This document shows, in pieces, positions 9,776 through 20,544 of a stretch of DNA of 43,017 bases. Made by a program: the position numbers and the translations under genes. The notes under the pieces are model-generated. The model ran no database searches. It was not told the origin of the DNA and saw only the letters and a list, made by a program, of their open reading frames with translations. The stretch's first letter is position 1; each line of letters opens with the position of its first letter. Source of the DNA: Ligilactobacillus ubinensis. GTDB lineage: Bacteria; Bacillota; Bacilli; Lactobacillales; Lactobacillaceae. The stretch lies in the NCBI RefSeq assembly GCF_024160875.1, contig NZ_JAIULA010000025.1, positions 1 to 43,017 of the forward strand. Reading direction: 5' to 3'.

Positions 9776-10435
9776 ATGCGTAAATTATTAACATTTATAA
9801 CCATAGTTGTTTTAGTCGCTGTCGGTTTTTTCAGTTACAAAGCTTTTTCAAGTTCATCTACCAGCAATAGCTCAGCTGCTCCAACTGCTACTAAAAAAAC
9901 TAATTCCGCTAGTAGCAGTTCTAAAAAGAAGAGTAGTTCAGAAAAGAAACAATCTGTTATGCGAACTCCGATTAATTGGAAACTTTCTTCTGAAACGGTT
10001 GCTTACCCTGATTTAAGTACATTATCAAACTTCTGGATTAAAGTCTCTATTTCTAAAAATCGTGTTTATCTTATGAATAACAATGATGTAGTCTACACCA
10101 TGTATTGTTCTGCAGGTGTTTATGAAAAACAATCAGATGGTACCAAAAAGAGTACCACTCCAACTGGAACATATTATATTCAATCTGAACGAGGGACTAC
10201 TTTCTATAATTCTAATCTAAAAGAAGGAGCTAACTACTGGGTTTCTTGGCTGAATCATGGAGAGTATCTCTTCCATACTGTTCCAATTGATGCTAATGGT
10301 AACTATAAAACCGCTGAAGCTAAAAAGCTAGGTAAAACAACCGCTTCACATGGTTGTATCAGATTGTCAGTTTCTGATGCAAAATGGATTTATGATAACG
10401 TCAAAGAAGGCACTAAGGTCGTCATTCAAAATTAA
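9776..10435 (+). CDS. membrane-anchored L,D-transpeptidase (YkuD domain), intact active site
   Basis: A YkuD-fold enzyme acting on peptidoglycan at the cell surface, either forming 3-3 cross-links or attaching substrates to tetrapeptide stems. It has 219 aa: an N-terminal membrane segment at residues 5-20, a Ser/Lys-rich linker (25-60), then the catalytic domain. The active site is complete: His167 in LFHTVP and SHGCIR at 191-196 with nucleophile Cys194. The ribosome binding site GGAAGGA precedes ATG 9776. It is a monocistronic gene convergent with the beta-glucosidase operon. It is a clear paralogue of the protein at 33289-34026, sharing the pre-domain motif MR(T/N)PI(N/S)W..PD, but only this copy keeps its catalytic residues. 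Confidence 0.9.
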   Translation: MRKLLTFITIVVLVAVGFFSYKAFSSSSTSNSSAAPTATKKTNSASSSSKKKSSSEKKQSVMRTPINWKLSSETVAYPDLSTLSNFWIKVSISKNRVYLMNNNDVVYTMYCSAGVYEKQSDGTKKSTTPTGTYYIQSERGTTFYNSNLKEGANYWVSWLNHGEYLFHTVPIDANGNYKTAEAKKLGKTTASHGCIRLSVSDAKWIYDNVKEGTKVVIQN

Positions 10436-10465
10436 TTTTATGTTCTAAGTTTTTAGTAATACCCA

Positions 10466-10547
10466 ATAAAAAAAGAATCACTGAAACCTAATATCCGTTA
10501 TTTTGTACTATAGCGGATATTCATTACGTTTCTAGTGATTCTTTTTT
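10466..10547. terminator. long bidirectional terminator
   Basis: AAAAAAGAATCACT (ending 10482) pairs with AGTGATTCTTTTTT (10534-10547). Inside, GAAAC pairs with GTTTC and AATATCCG (10490-10497) with CGGATATT (10514-10521), giving one long interrupted hairpin flanked by A- and T-runs. It serves both the YkuD gene and the convergent beta-glucosidase operon. Confidence 0.85.
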
Positions 10548-10555
10548 GTAATTAT

Positions 10556-12950
<2,395 letters not shown>

Positions 12951-12994
12951 AAAAATTCTCTCCTCTTACACTGCCAAATAAAGATTCTAATATA

Positions 12995-14047
12995 TTATAA
13001 TTTTTTTTGTGAAAAAAGCCATGGAAGCAATTTGCTATTATTAAATGCAAGTGCCCAACTTGCATGTGCATTTGGGGCAGCTTCTCCCTTAGGATAAATA
13101 GATACTTTTAATTTTTCTCCATTTAATCTTTTAATTTTTTCAGCAATATTAATCGTTCCATTTACATTAACCACAGGATCATCTTCTACATGAAATGCCC
13201 AAATCGGTAAAGTCGACAGCTTACGCGCTTCTTCTTGTGTTGCTTCCATATATCTACCTTGCCCTGATTGTAATTGAAATTTCTTACCATTATTATACAC
13301 ATAACCTGAGCATGGAACCAAAGCTGTAAAAAGATTAGGGAAACTCTCTCCAAATTGCCATGTTGCCGATGCTCCATTCGATAATCCTACAAGATATACT
13401 CTTGACGAATCAATATTTTCATCTTTCATGATTTTACCAATCAATTTTAACAGATCATTTTGAACTTCTGGTCTAAACCATCCATTAAGTTCTGGCATCC
13501 AAGTAGCTTGCGGGACTAAAACGACTGCATCTTCATTATGTTTGACATATTTATAGATTGTTTTAACAACATCACTCCCAAGTAATGGTAATTCATTCGA
13601 AAATCCACGTTCTCCTGAACCATGCAAAAATATGACTAGAGGTCTTTTTTCTTCTTTTTGATGTGATGAAAACAACATATAACTTAATAAACCTTTAGTT
13701 GATTGAAAAATATATTTATCAAATTTTTTAACAAACTTATCTTTCTTAAAAACTACATTATATTCAGTTACATCATGATTAATAATTTCAATAATTATTT
13801 TTGGTAAATTTATTTCATTAACAAATTTTTCAAGATTAAATTTTAACACTGGAATTGGCTCATGAAATTTCACTTCAACCGCATCTGAGCTAAGTCTTTT
13901 TAAATCATACGCAAGTTTTTCCCCATTCAAGGAAAAATTAATATCTTTACTTTCTACATTACATTCTTTAGAAAAAATCAATTCAGCACTTATGATAAAA
14001 TCTCCATCATCAAGAACACTTCTCTGATAAATTACGTTAACCTTCAT
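12995..14047 (-). CDS. cytosolic alpha/beta-hydrolase esterase with N-terminal beta domain
   Basis: 350 aa with two parts: residues 1-110 look like a beta-rich accessory (Ig-like) domain, and 115-350 form an alpha/beta hydrolase related to carbohydrate esterases and the prolyl oligopeptidase/dienelactone hydrolase group. Oxyanion segment FLHGSGERG (140-148), nucleophile Ser223 in GLSNGA, acid Asp289 or Asp290 in HVEDDPV, base His328 in NAHASW. No signal peptide, so it acts inside the cell. Its ATG directly abuts the TAG stop of the transporter gene, and the kinase follows 44 bases later, so it belongs to the sugar operon. I infer that it removes an acyl group (acetyl, or a phenolic such as feruloyl) from the imported glucoside. 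The exact ester is not readable from sequence. Confidence 0.8.
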   Translation of the reverse strand: MKVNVIYQRSVLDDGDFIISAELIFSKECNVESKDINFSLNGEKLAYDLKRLSSDAVEVKFHEPIPVLKFNLEKFVNEINLPKIIIEIINHDVTEYNVVFKKDKFVKKFDKYIFQSTKGLLSYMLFSSHQKEEKRPLVIFLHGSGERGFSNELPLLGSDVVKTIYKYVKHNEDAVVLVPQATWMPELNGWFRPEVQNDLLKLIGKIMKDENIDSSRVYLVGLSNGASATWQFGESFPNLFTALVPCSGYVYNNGKKFQLQSGQGRYMEATQEEARKLSTLPIWAFHVEDDPVVNVNGTINIAEKIKRLNGEKLKVSIYPKGEAAPNAHASWALAFNNSKLLPWLFSQKKL

Positions 14048-15271
14048 CTATGCTTCCTCCTTATCGCTTTTATTAACAAGATCTTTATTTCTTGAAAAAG
14101 CCAATAATAAAAATGCAATTCCAATAACCAACATTAATATCCCAGCAATTATTAACTCTGAAACTGCATCTCCGTGATTAAAAACTTTTCCTAAAAGAAC
14201 AAGCGTATATGGTGATAAGAAAGCTCCAAAATTATTAAAAACCTTAGCTATAGAAATTGCAAAGTCTTTTGAACTAACAGGAACATCTTCCATTACAGCT
14301 CCATAGATATATGGGAATATTAAAGATGTTGAAGACACTATAACCATAAATATGGAAAACATCCACATGTTTTTAGAATATGCCATACCAATAAAACCTA
14401 TTGTGCCCATAAACATGATAACAACGGGTGTATAATGCTTTAACACCTTATATATAGGACCATACAACATAGTTATAAAACCGCCTACAATTCCTGCAAT
14501 TGCTAAGCCCGTTGATAACATCCCTGAATTACTTAACTTTAATTGTGCTATCGCTAAACCAGAATCTGTAGATAATGCCATTATTGCATTAAAATAGAGA
14601 AATGCTAATATAATTGCTAAAAATGCTTTCAAAGGTAACTTTTTTTCCTTTTTACCTGATTCAACTGAAGCCTTTTCACGATTAGTAGCTACTATACTTT
14701 TTTCAACATCTTTGTTATATCCTATAGAAAACAAAATTATTATTGGAATAAAGACAAGATATACTAAATAAGCATTATGCCAGCCCGCACCCAATAATAT
14801 ACCAGCGATAAAAGTCGCTAAACTATTACCCAATGTTGAAATTGCAGATTGAATCCCTAATAAATTACGTTGTTCATCGCCCTCATACAAATCAGAGATT
14901 AAACTAACTGTTGACGACGAATAAAGTCCGTTACCTGCACCAAATAAAAATCTAGCTATTTCTATTAACGTAAAATTATTAGTAAAGAATGGAGTTATTC
15001 CACCTATAAGACCAACTATTAATCCTAATAATACCGTACGTCTCTTACCTAATATTTTTATAAAAAATGTACTCAACAAAACAAATATCATCATTGCAAT
15101 AGACGGTATAGTTATTAATGCTTGAACAGATGATTGACTATGGGTAGAAAATTGTTTAACCATTGCAGGAACTGCACCTGAAACTGCACCTGCAGCTGTT
15201 AATAGAGTTGAGATTGATAAGATACCAATTTTTAGAATCGGTTTTCTTTTTTGTAATACTGCGTTTTCCAT
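14048..15271 (-). CDS. MFS transporter, candidate beta-glucoside importer
   Basis: 407-aa polytopic protein with about 12 predicted membrane segments and no soluble domain, typical of the major facilitator superfamily. The loop motif after TM2 is GKRRTVLLG, and a charged central loop (KEKASVESGKKEKKLP region) divides the two halves. First gene of the operon, with GGGAGG before ATG 15271 and no gap to the esterase start. No PTS component is present nearby, so this permease plus the kinase would replace PTS uptake and phosphorylation. The substrate is inferred from neighbours only. Some relatives are annotated as drug exporters, but catabolic context and divergent AraC control favour import. 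Confidence 0.8.
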   Translation of the reverse strand: MENAVLQKRKPILKIGILSISTLLTAAGAVSGAVPAMVKQFSTHSQSSVQALITIPSIAMMIFVLLSTFFIKILGKRRTVLLGLIVGLIGGITPFFTNNFTLIEIARFLFGAGNGLYSSSTVSLISDLYEGDEQRNLLGIQSAISTLGNSLATFIAGILLGAGWHNAYLVYLVFIPIIILFSIGYNKDVEKSIVATNREKASVESGKKEKKLPLKAFLAIILAFLYFNAIMALSTDSGLAIAQLKLSNSGMLSTGLAIAGIVGGFITMLYGPIYKVLKHYTPVVIMFMGTIGFIGMAYSKNMWMFSIFMVIVSSTSLIFPYIYGAVMEDVPVSSKDFAISIAKVFNNFGAFLSPYTLVLLGKVFNHGDAVSELIIAGILMLVIGIAFLLLAFSRNKDLVNKSDKEEA

Positions 15272-15318
15272 ATTAGTCCTCCCAATTTTTATGTTTTATA
15301 AACAAGTTAAAAATTTTT

Positions 15319-15328
15319 TACCCGGGTA
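15319..15328. promoter_or_regulatory. perfect palindrome TACCCGGGTA
   Basis: A 10-base perfect palindrome, GC-rich in very AT-rich surroundings, embedded between A/T runs 48-57 bases upstream of the MFS start. Candidate operator for the sugar operon. Confidence 0.4.
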
Positions 15329-15334
15329 TTTTTT

Positions 15335-15348
15335 TGTTAACGATTTCA
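15335..15348. promoter_or_regulatory. candidate cre (CcpA) site
   Basis: TGTTAACGATTTCA matches the catabolite-responsive-element consensus TGNAARCGNWWWCA at 13 of 14 positions. It lies 64 bases upstream of the MFS start, in the divergent region, so the catabolic operon is probably repressed by CcpA when preferred sugars are present. Confidence 0.6.
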
Positions 15349-15370
15349 GTATATTGTTTTTATCAATAAA

Positions 15371-15384
15371 GTATTGTACAATAC
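15371..15384. promoter_or_regulatory. perfect palindrome GTATTGTACAATAC
   Basis: A 14-base perfect palindrome overlapping the -35 box (15374-15379) of the AraC-type regulator gene. A bound protein here would block that promoter. AraC proteins more often use direct repeats, so a second regulator is possible. Confidence 0.5.
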
Positions 15385-15402
15385 AACTCTATTTTGTATT
15401 AT
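15374..15402 (+). promoter_or_regulatory. promoter of the AraC regulator gene
   Basis: TTGTAC (15374-15379), a 17-base spacer and TATTAT (15397-15402) make a good sigma-A promoter. The expected start near 15409 excludes the earlier in-frame TTG at 15407 as translation start. Confidence 0.55.
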
Positions 15403-15445
15403 TTAATTGTTTTTGAAATCGCTTTTAAGAAAGGAAAGGAAAATT

Positions 15446-16573
15446 TTGCATTCTCATATTAAAAAAGTTCTGGTTAATTTCAATTTAGCTACTCAAATTT
15501 CTGTTTTAGTTTATTCTTATGAACGTGATTTATTACTTTCATTGCCAGGTAAAATAAATTCTGATTCATTCTTGATTTTAACAAAGGACATTGTGTTTCC
15601 ACAAAACAATAACTACCGAAATTATATTTTTCATAATGATAGCTATATTAGTTTAATAGATCTTGGTATAGAACAAAAAAAAATTATCATCCTTGGACAA
15701 ACTGAATTTTCACAACAATCTAACGATTTTAATTCCTCGTTTCCAAATATTATGTTAAAAAAATTCCAATCTGTCAGCAATTTGGTCTATTACTCAATCT
15801 TCTTTAAATGGCCCTCACAAACTGAGCCAATTCACTTAAGCGATTCTCTTTTGGATGGAGAATCTTACAATAGCCTTGACAACAGAAGATTGGAAAAAAA
15901 CTTCCATAACAATTACCTCTTTGAAAAATCTATGCTAAAGACTATTGAACGAGGACAAAATGATAAATTTCCACAAGCACTACATGCCTATATGGAAAGT
16001 GGTTCCCCTGGAGAAATGAATTATAGCAATGCATTAAGAAACAATAAAGATTTAGCCATTGCAGCACTTACTATATTTACACGTGCTGCAATTAAAGGTG
16101 GTATTCCTGCCGAGGGCGCTTTAAGTTTAAGTGATAATATTTCTCAAAATATTGAAAAACTAACTGAGATAACAGATATCGAAGACCTTATTTTAAAAAT
16201 TGGCATGCTTTTTATAGAACGAGTTCAGAACACTCAAAAGGCATCTACGACAAATCCTGTTGTTTATTCTGTAATTAATTACATATACCAACATTTAAAT
16301 TCAAAAATAAAAATATCTGATATCGCCGTTAAATTAAATTATTCGCCTAACTATATTTCTAAAATTTTTAAAAAAGAAACAAACAAAACCATCACACAAT
16401 ACATTAATGATCAAAAAATACAGGAAGTTAAAAGCCAATTAGCATATACTGACAAAACAATTAGTCAAATTTCTGAAGATCTCGGTTTCTCAGATCAAGG
16501 TTATCTAACAAGACTATTTAAAAAAAGCACAGGTGTTTCACCTTTCTTTTTCCGACAAGAACACTCAATCTAA
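15446..16573 (+). CDS. AraC/XylS family transcriptional regulator
   Basis: Probable activator of the divergent sugar operon. It has 375 aa from TTG 15446, chosen because AAGGAAAGGA precedes it and the promoter reading puts the transcript start near 15409. The frame is open to a TTG at 15407 with no ribosome binding site. Residues up to about 270 form an uncharacterised sensor domain without clear similarity I can name. The last 100 residues are a double helix-turn-helix AraC domain: IKISDIAVKLNYSPNYISKIFKK for the first HTH, then QISEDLGFSDQGYLTRLFKK and GVSPFFFRQ. The ligand is likely the glucoside or a breakdown product (inference). A weak A/T hairpin (16598-16626) after the gene overlaps the end of the convergent LysR gene. 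Confidence 0.88.
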   Translation: MHSHIKKVLVNFNLATQISVLVYSYERDLLLSLPGKINSDSFLILTKDIVFPQNNNYRNYIFHNDSYISLIDLGIEQKKIIILGQTEFSQQSNDFNSSFPNIMLKKFQSVSNLVYYSIFFKWPSQTEPIHLSDSLLDGESYNSLDNRRLEKNFHNNYLFEKSMLKTIERGQNDKFPQALHAYMESGSPGEMNYSNALRNNKDLAIAALTIFTRAAIKGGIPAEGALSLSDNISQNIEKLTEITDIEDLILKIGMLFIERVQNTQKASTTNPVVYSVINYIYQHLNSKIKISDIAVKLNYSPNYISKIFKKETNKTITQYINDQKIQEVKSQLAYTDKTISQISEDLGFSDQGYLTRLFKKSTGVSPFFFRQEHSI

Positions 16574-16593
16574 TTGCAAAAAAATCTCTGGCT

Positions 16594-17466
16594 TTAAAAA
16601 AGCAACTTTAGTTTTTCTTTGCTTTTAAAAAGGTCCCTTAGTACTTCAATCGCCTTTTGCTTGGTCTTAGTCTCAGTGCTTTTAAATGCTGAGACACTTA
16701 AATACACTGTTCTAGTTGGTGAATTAGGATATATTCTTGCTAAATGCAGATTTTCTCCATTTTTCGCCCATGTAATAGCGGGAATAAAACTAACACCTGC
16801 ATGATTATCTATTAATTCCCTAATTGTAGCGGGATCATCAGACTCATATTGATATTCTAAATTTAACTTATACTCGTTAAAATATGTGTCAAGAGTTTTT
16901 CGTAAAGCTAACTGATTACTTAAACCAATAATTGGTAATTGCATCAAATCTTGAATTGATACAATATTTGATGTTAGTTCATCACCCGCTGTACCAACAA
17001 AAATTTCTTCTTCCAATAATTCAATAGACTCACTATTTCGTGTTGTAGAAATAACAAAATCGAATTTCTGAAAATCATTCTCATCTACAATTTTTTGTGT
17101 TAATTGGATTGGTGTATCCAAATATACAGTTTTAAGCGCATGGAGTATTTCAGGTATAAATAAAGAGCCAACTTCAACCAATATTCTTATTGGTTTTCTT
17201 TTTTCTTTTGATGTTTCCAAAACAGCATTTACTCCATAGTCAATTTGATCTAATCCTTTTTCGATATAAGTTAAAAAAAGTTTCCCATATTCGTTGATAT
17301 AAATTCTTCGCCCTTCTCTGCTAAATAACTGAACACCTAATTCTTCTTCTAATTCCTTAATCATTTTAGTCATGGCTGGTTGACTAACAAATGCTTTTTT
17401 GGCTCCTTTAGTTATACTTCCAGTCTGTGCAGTATAAACAAATCCACGTAATTGAGAAAGATTGAT
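16594..17466 (-). CDS. mdcR: LysR family regulator of the malonate decarboxylase operon; apparent ATC start
   Basis: The first in-frame ATG (17373) would give a protein lacking the first helices of the winged HTH. Reading upstream, the frame continues without stops and encodes NLSQLRGFVYTAQTGSITK and then GAKKAFVSQPA, a normal LysR N-terminus. No ATG, GTG or TTG exists in that extension. An AAGGAGG lies exactly eight bases before an ATC codon at 17466-17464, giving a 290-aa protein of normal LysR length. The rest has the usual effector-binding domain (for instance HAGVSFIPAITWA near the C-terminus). It diverges from mdcH; a -10 box TATAAT (17520-17515) and a dyad operator lie upstream. Naming it mdcR rests on position. 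An ATG lost by mutation or a sequencing error are alternatives to true ATC initiation. Confidence 0.8.
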   Translation of the reverse strand: MNLSQLRGFVYTAQTGSITKGAKKAFVSQPAMTKMIKELEEELGVQLFSREGRRIYINEYGKLFLTYIEKGLDQIDYGVNAVLETSKEKRKPIRILVEVGSLFIPEILHALKTVYLDTPIQLTQKIVDENDFQKFDFVISTTRNSESIELLEEEIFVGTAGDELTSNIVSIQDLMQLPIIGLSNQLALRKTLDTYFNEYKLNLEYQYESDDPATIRELIDNHAGVSFIPAITWAKNGENLHLARIYPNSPTRTVYLSVSAFKSTETKTKQKAIEVLRDLFKSKEKLKLLF

Positions 17467-17481
17467 ATTAATTACCTCCTT
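17464..17481 (-). promoter_or_regulatory. strong ribosome binding site before a non-canonical ATC start
   Basis: AAGGAGG at 17481-17475 and an 8-base spacer lead to ATC (17466-17464). An in-frame ATT at 17472 is only two bases from the Shine-Dalgarno, too close for initiation. The next upstream in-frame stop is TAG at 17508-17506. Confidence 0.6.
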
Positions 17482-17498
17482 ATAACTAACAGTTATAA
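17480..17498. promoter_or_regulatory. LysR-type operator between mdcR and mdcH
   Basis: TTATAACT-AAC-AGTTATAA is a perfect 8-3-8 inverted repeat that also contains the LysR T-N11-A core (TAACTAACAGTTA). It lies between the mdcR -10 box and its Shine-Dalgarno, consistent with autoregulation and with activation of the divergent mdc operon. Confidence 0.6.
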
Positions 17499-17588
17499 TA
17501 AATAACTACTATTCATTATACATATCACTTATTTATTAGTACAGTGATAGTATGTAATCGATTTATTTTGTCAAATAGGAGCTATACT

Positions 17589-18506
17589 ATGAAATCACTT
17601 TGGATTTTTCCAGGACAAGGTTATCAACATGCTAATATGTTAACGCATGTTGATTCCAGCTTATTACATTATGTTGAAAATTTATTGGAAATTCATTTAA
17701 ATGACAATGTCCAAGATTATTTAGACTACGTTAAACTTCAAGTTAGTATTTCCTTACTACAAGTTGATCAAGTTGATAAATTAATCGCTAAAGGTTTTTA
17801 TCCCCAATTAGTAGCTGGCCATTCTCTTGGAATATTTGCTGCAGCTTATGCCTGCGGAAGTTTAGATAAAGAAAATCTCTTCAAATTAGTTAAATTACGA
17901 GCACAGCTAATGCAAAACGCCTACCCTTACGAATATGGCATGGGAATTGTTACCGGACTTACTTTGAACCAGCTTGAATTCTTAGTTAGTCAAGTTAATC
18001 ATTCTAGTATGCCTGTATATGTTTCAAATCAAAATACACCTGATCAAATTGCATTATCTGGAAAATTGACTGCTATTAGAAAAGTTTTAGTTTTAGCAAA
18101 AAAATCCGGTGCGAGTAAAACATTAGTACTAAAGGTTCCTGTTCCTTCTCATTCTCCACTAATGAAGCCCATTGCACATTCTTTATGTGAAAAATTAGAC
18201 AAAATAAATATACGTACCCCAAATTGCGTTTATCTCATTAATAGTAGTGGTTATTCAACACGTAAACCTGAGTTTATAAAAAAAGATCTCTCTGAGAGTT
18301 TAATTTACCCTGTTTATTTTAATTCTATGATATCTATTGCAACAGATTTTAAGCCAGATACAATTATAAACTTTCCACCTGGATCTCCTTTTAGAAAAAT
18401 ACTGTCTCAGCAGTTCTCAGAACAACATCAAATTTATTTAGATCAACATATTTTTGACGATTCGCTTTTTTTGCTAAATAAATGGAAACGAGGTCTATAC
18501 AAATGA
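17589..18506 (+). CDS. mdcH: malonate decarboxylase malonyl transferase subunit (FabD-like)
   Basis: Malonyl-CoA:ACP transacylase of the malonate decarboxylase system, which primes the enzyme by loading malonyl onto the acyl carrier subunit. It has 305 aa. The FabD fold is shown by FPGQG (7-11), nucleophile Ser79 in GHSLG, and His188 in VPSHSP. The frame is open to 17544, but AGGAGC six bases before ATG 17589 and the family N-terminus MKSLWIFPGQG fix the start. First gene of the operon; its stop overlaps the mdcA start (ATGA). A fatty-acid-synthesis FabD is the alternative by homology, but the neighbours decide in favour of MdcH. Confidence 0.9.
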   Translation: MKSLWIFPGQGYQHANMLTHVDSSLLHYVENLLEIHLNDNVQDYLDYVKLQVSISLLQVDQVDKLIAKGFYPQLVAGHSLGIFAAAYACGSLDKENLFKLVKLRAQLMQNAYPYEYGMGIVTGLTLNQLEFLVSQVNHSSMPVYVSNQNTPDQIALSGKLTAIRKVLVLAKKSGASKTLVLKVPVPSHSPLMKPIAHSLCEKLDKINIRTPNCVYLINSSGYSTRKPEFIKKDLSESLIYPVYFNSMISIATDFKPDTIINFPPGSPFRKILSQQFSEQHQIYLDQHIFDDSLFLLNKWKRGLYK

Positions 18507-20149
18507 CAAATAAAAATCATAACTGGGCAAGTCAACGTGATGAAAAAAATTTACGAATGGCTAATGCCACATCAATAATTAACAATAAATTTGTTAGAAC
18601 AGAAAATGCCAAAGAATTATTAGAAACATTAATTCAACCTAACGATCGAGTTGTCTTAGAGGGAGACAATCAAAAACAAGCATCTTTTCTCTCGGAAACT
18701 TTAGCCTCTGTGGATTGTGCTAGAATACATGATTTACATATGATCATGAGCAGTGTTTCTCGCCCAGAACATTTAGATATTTTCGAAAATGGAATTGCAA
18801 CCAAATTAGATTTTTCCTTTGCTGGTCCACAAAGTAATCGTATTTCAAAAATGATTAGCTCTGGAATTTTAAAAATTGGTGATATTCATACTTATCTTGA
18901 ATTATATGCACGTCTCTTTGTCGACTTAACACCTAATGTAGTTCTTGTTGCTGCTGATAAAGCCGATAAACAGGGTAATCTCTACACTGGTTATAACACC
19001 GAAGAAACACCTGTAATTATTGAATCTGCTGCATTTAAAAATGGAATTGTAATTGTTCAAGTCAGTGAAATTGTCGACAAATTACCTCGAGTTGATATTC
19101 CTAGTGATTGGGTTGATATTATTATTCAGTCAGATAAACCTTATCAACTTGAGCCTTTATTTACACGCGATCCTCAAAATATTACTGAATTACAAATTTT
19201 GATGGGTATGATGGCGATTCGAGGAATATATGAGAAACATCATGTTCAATCTGTAAATCACGGAATTGGATTTAATACTGCTGCAATCGAATTATTACTT
19301 CCTACCTACGGAAATCAATTAGGACTTAAAGGTAAAATTGTTCCCTATTGGGAAGTTAATCCAACACCTACTTTAATTCCTGCCATTGAAAATGGGTGGA
19401 TAAAATCTATCCATAGCTTTGGTGGTGAAGTTGGAATGGAACAATACATATCAGCTCGACCTGATGTTTTCTTTGTAGGAAAGGATGGCACTATGCGTTC
19501 AAATAGAGCGTATGGTCAAATGGCAGGACAATATGCCTTAGATATGTTTGTTGGCTCAACATTACAAATTGATAAATATGGCAATTCTTCCACTGTTACA
19601 AATGGCCGTTTGTCTGGTTTCGGAGGAGCCCCAAATATGGGCTCTAACCCAACAGGGCGTCGCCATTCATCTACTGCTTGGCAAAGTTTAAAACCTACAG
19701 ATAACCCTTTAGCTAAAGGACAAAAACTAGTCGTTCAAATCGTTGAGACTTATAACTCAGCAAAAAAGCCTGTATTCGTTGAACATTTAGATGCTGAAAA
19801 AGTTCAAAAAGAAGCAAACCTTGAAAATGTTCCTATAATGATTTATTCAGAAGATACTACACATATTGTTACAGAAGAAGGAATTGCATATTTATATAAA
19901 ACAAATAGTATGACTGAACGCCAAGAAGCAATTGAAGCTATCGCTGGTGTTACACCACTAGGATTACGAAGTAATGCAAAAAAATTAAATCAATTACGCA
20001 ATAAAGGAATTGTTGCACTTCCAGAAGACTTAAAAGTAAATAGACTCGCAGCTAAGCGTTCCTTGTTAGCAGCCAAAAATATGGAAGACTTAGTTAAATG
20101 GTCTAAAGGTTTATATAATCCACCAGCAAAGTTCCGTAGTTGGTCATAA
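18503..20149 (+). CDS. mdcA: malonate decarboxylase alpha subunit (acetyl-ACP:malonate ACP transferase)
   Basis: Exchanges malonate for acetate on the carrier subunit, giving malonyl-S-ACP and free acetate. The protein is 548 aa, the usual MdcA length, with the CoA-transferase-like fold. The family segment FGGAPNMGSNPTGRRHSS lies near residues 372-390. Start at ATG 18503, preceded by GAGGT at eight bases, overlaps the mdcH stop by four bases; the frame is open 21 bases further upstream but that lacks a ribosome binding site. About 95 bases separate it from mdcC, the only real gap in the operon. Confidence 0.93.
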   Translation: MTNKNHNWASQRDEKNLRMANATSIINNKFVRTENAKELLETLIQPNDRVVLEGDNQKQASFLSETLASVDCARIHDLHMIMSSVSRPEHLDIFENGIATKLDFSFAGPQSNRISKMISSGILKIGDIHTYLELYARLFVDLTPNVVLVAADKADKQGNLYTGYNTEETPVIIESAAFKNGIVIVQVSEIVDKLPRVDIPSDWVDIIIQSDKPYQLEPLFTRDPQNITELQILMGMMAIRGIYEKHHVQSVNHGIGFNTAAIELLLPTYGNQLGLKGKIVPYWEVNPTPTLIPAIENGWIKSIHSFGGEVGMEQYISARPDVFFVGKDGTMRSNRAYGQMAGQYALDMFVGSTLQIDKYGNSSTVTNGRLSGFGGAPNMGSNPTGRRHSSTAWQSLKPTDNPLAKGQKLVVQIVETYNSAKKPVFVEHLDAEKVQKEANLENVPIMIYSEDTTHIVTEEGIAYLYKTNSMTERQEAIEAIAGVTPLGLRSNAKKLNQLRNKGIVALPEDLKVNRLAAKRSLLAAKNMEDLVKWSKGLYNPPAKFRSWS

Positions 20150-20244
20150 GATTGTTTGTTATTTATAAAACAATCTTAAAATATTACTTTGTCTTAGTTA
20201 TATTTATAGAACTATCTACAATTAAGGAGGAATTGCTAACTATT

Positions 20245-20544
20245 ATGGAAAAATTGTATTTTAAATTTACAACAACACAACCTGTTACTAAATTTGTTCA
20301 TGTTGGCGTTGTTGCATCCGGAGATTTAGAAATTATTTTACGTCCAAATAATCACTCTTACTCAACATTAAACATTATCACAGGTAGTGATGGCTTTAAA
20401 AGTACTTGGAGTAATGTTCTTTCCCGATTCTTTGATCGCTATCCTCTCCAAGGAGATTTTGAAATAAATGACTTTGGCGCTACACCCGGTGTTGTTAATC
20501 TAAGACTATCTCAAGTAATGGAGGTGTTAAAAAATGAACAATAG
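20245..20544 (+). CDS. mdcC: malonate decarboxylase acyl carrier protein (delta subunit)
   Basis: Small carrier carrying the 2'-(5''-phosphoribosyl)-3'-dephospho-CoA prosthetic group. From ATG 20245 it is 99 aa, the standard MdcC length. The attachment residue is Ser25 in GVVASGDLE, the same position as in Klebsiella MdcC. A longer open frame from 20140 encodes a hydrophobic stretch unlike MdcC. The AAGGAGG at 20224-20230 is 14 bases from the ATG, wider than usual, so translation may be modest or begin at a nearby non-ATG codon. The gene ends 11 bases inside the beta/gamma gene, whose GGAGG lies within mdcC. Confidence 0.93.
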   Translation: MEKLYFKFTTTQPVTKFVHVGVVASGDLEIILRPNNHSYSTLNIITGSDGFKSTWSNVLSRFFDRYPLQGDFEINDFGATPGVVNLRLSQVMEVLKNEQ

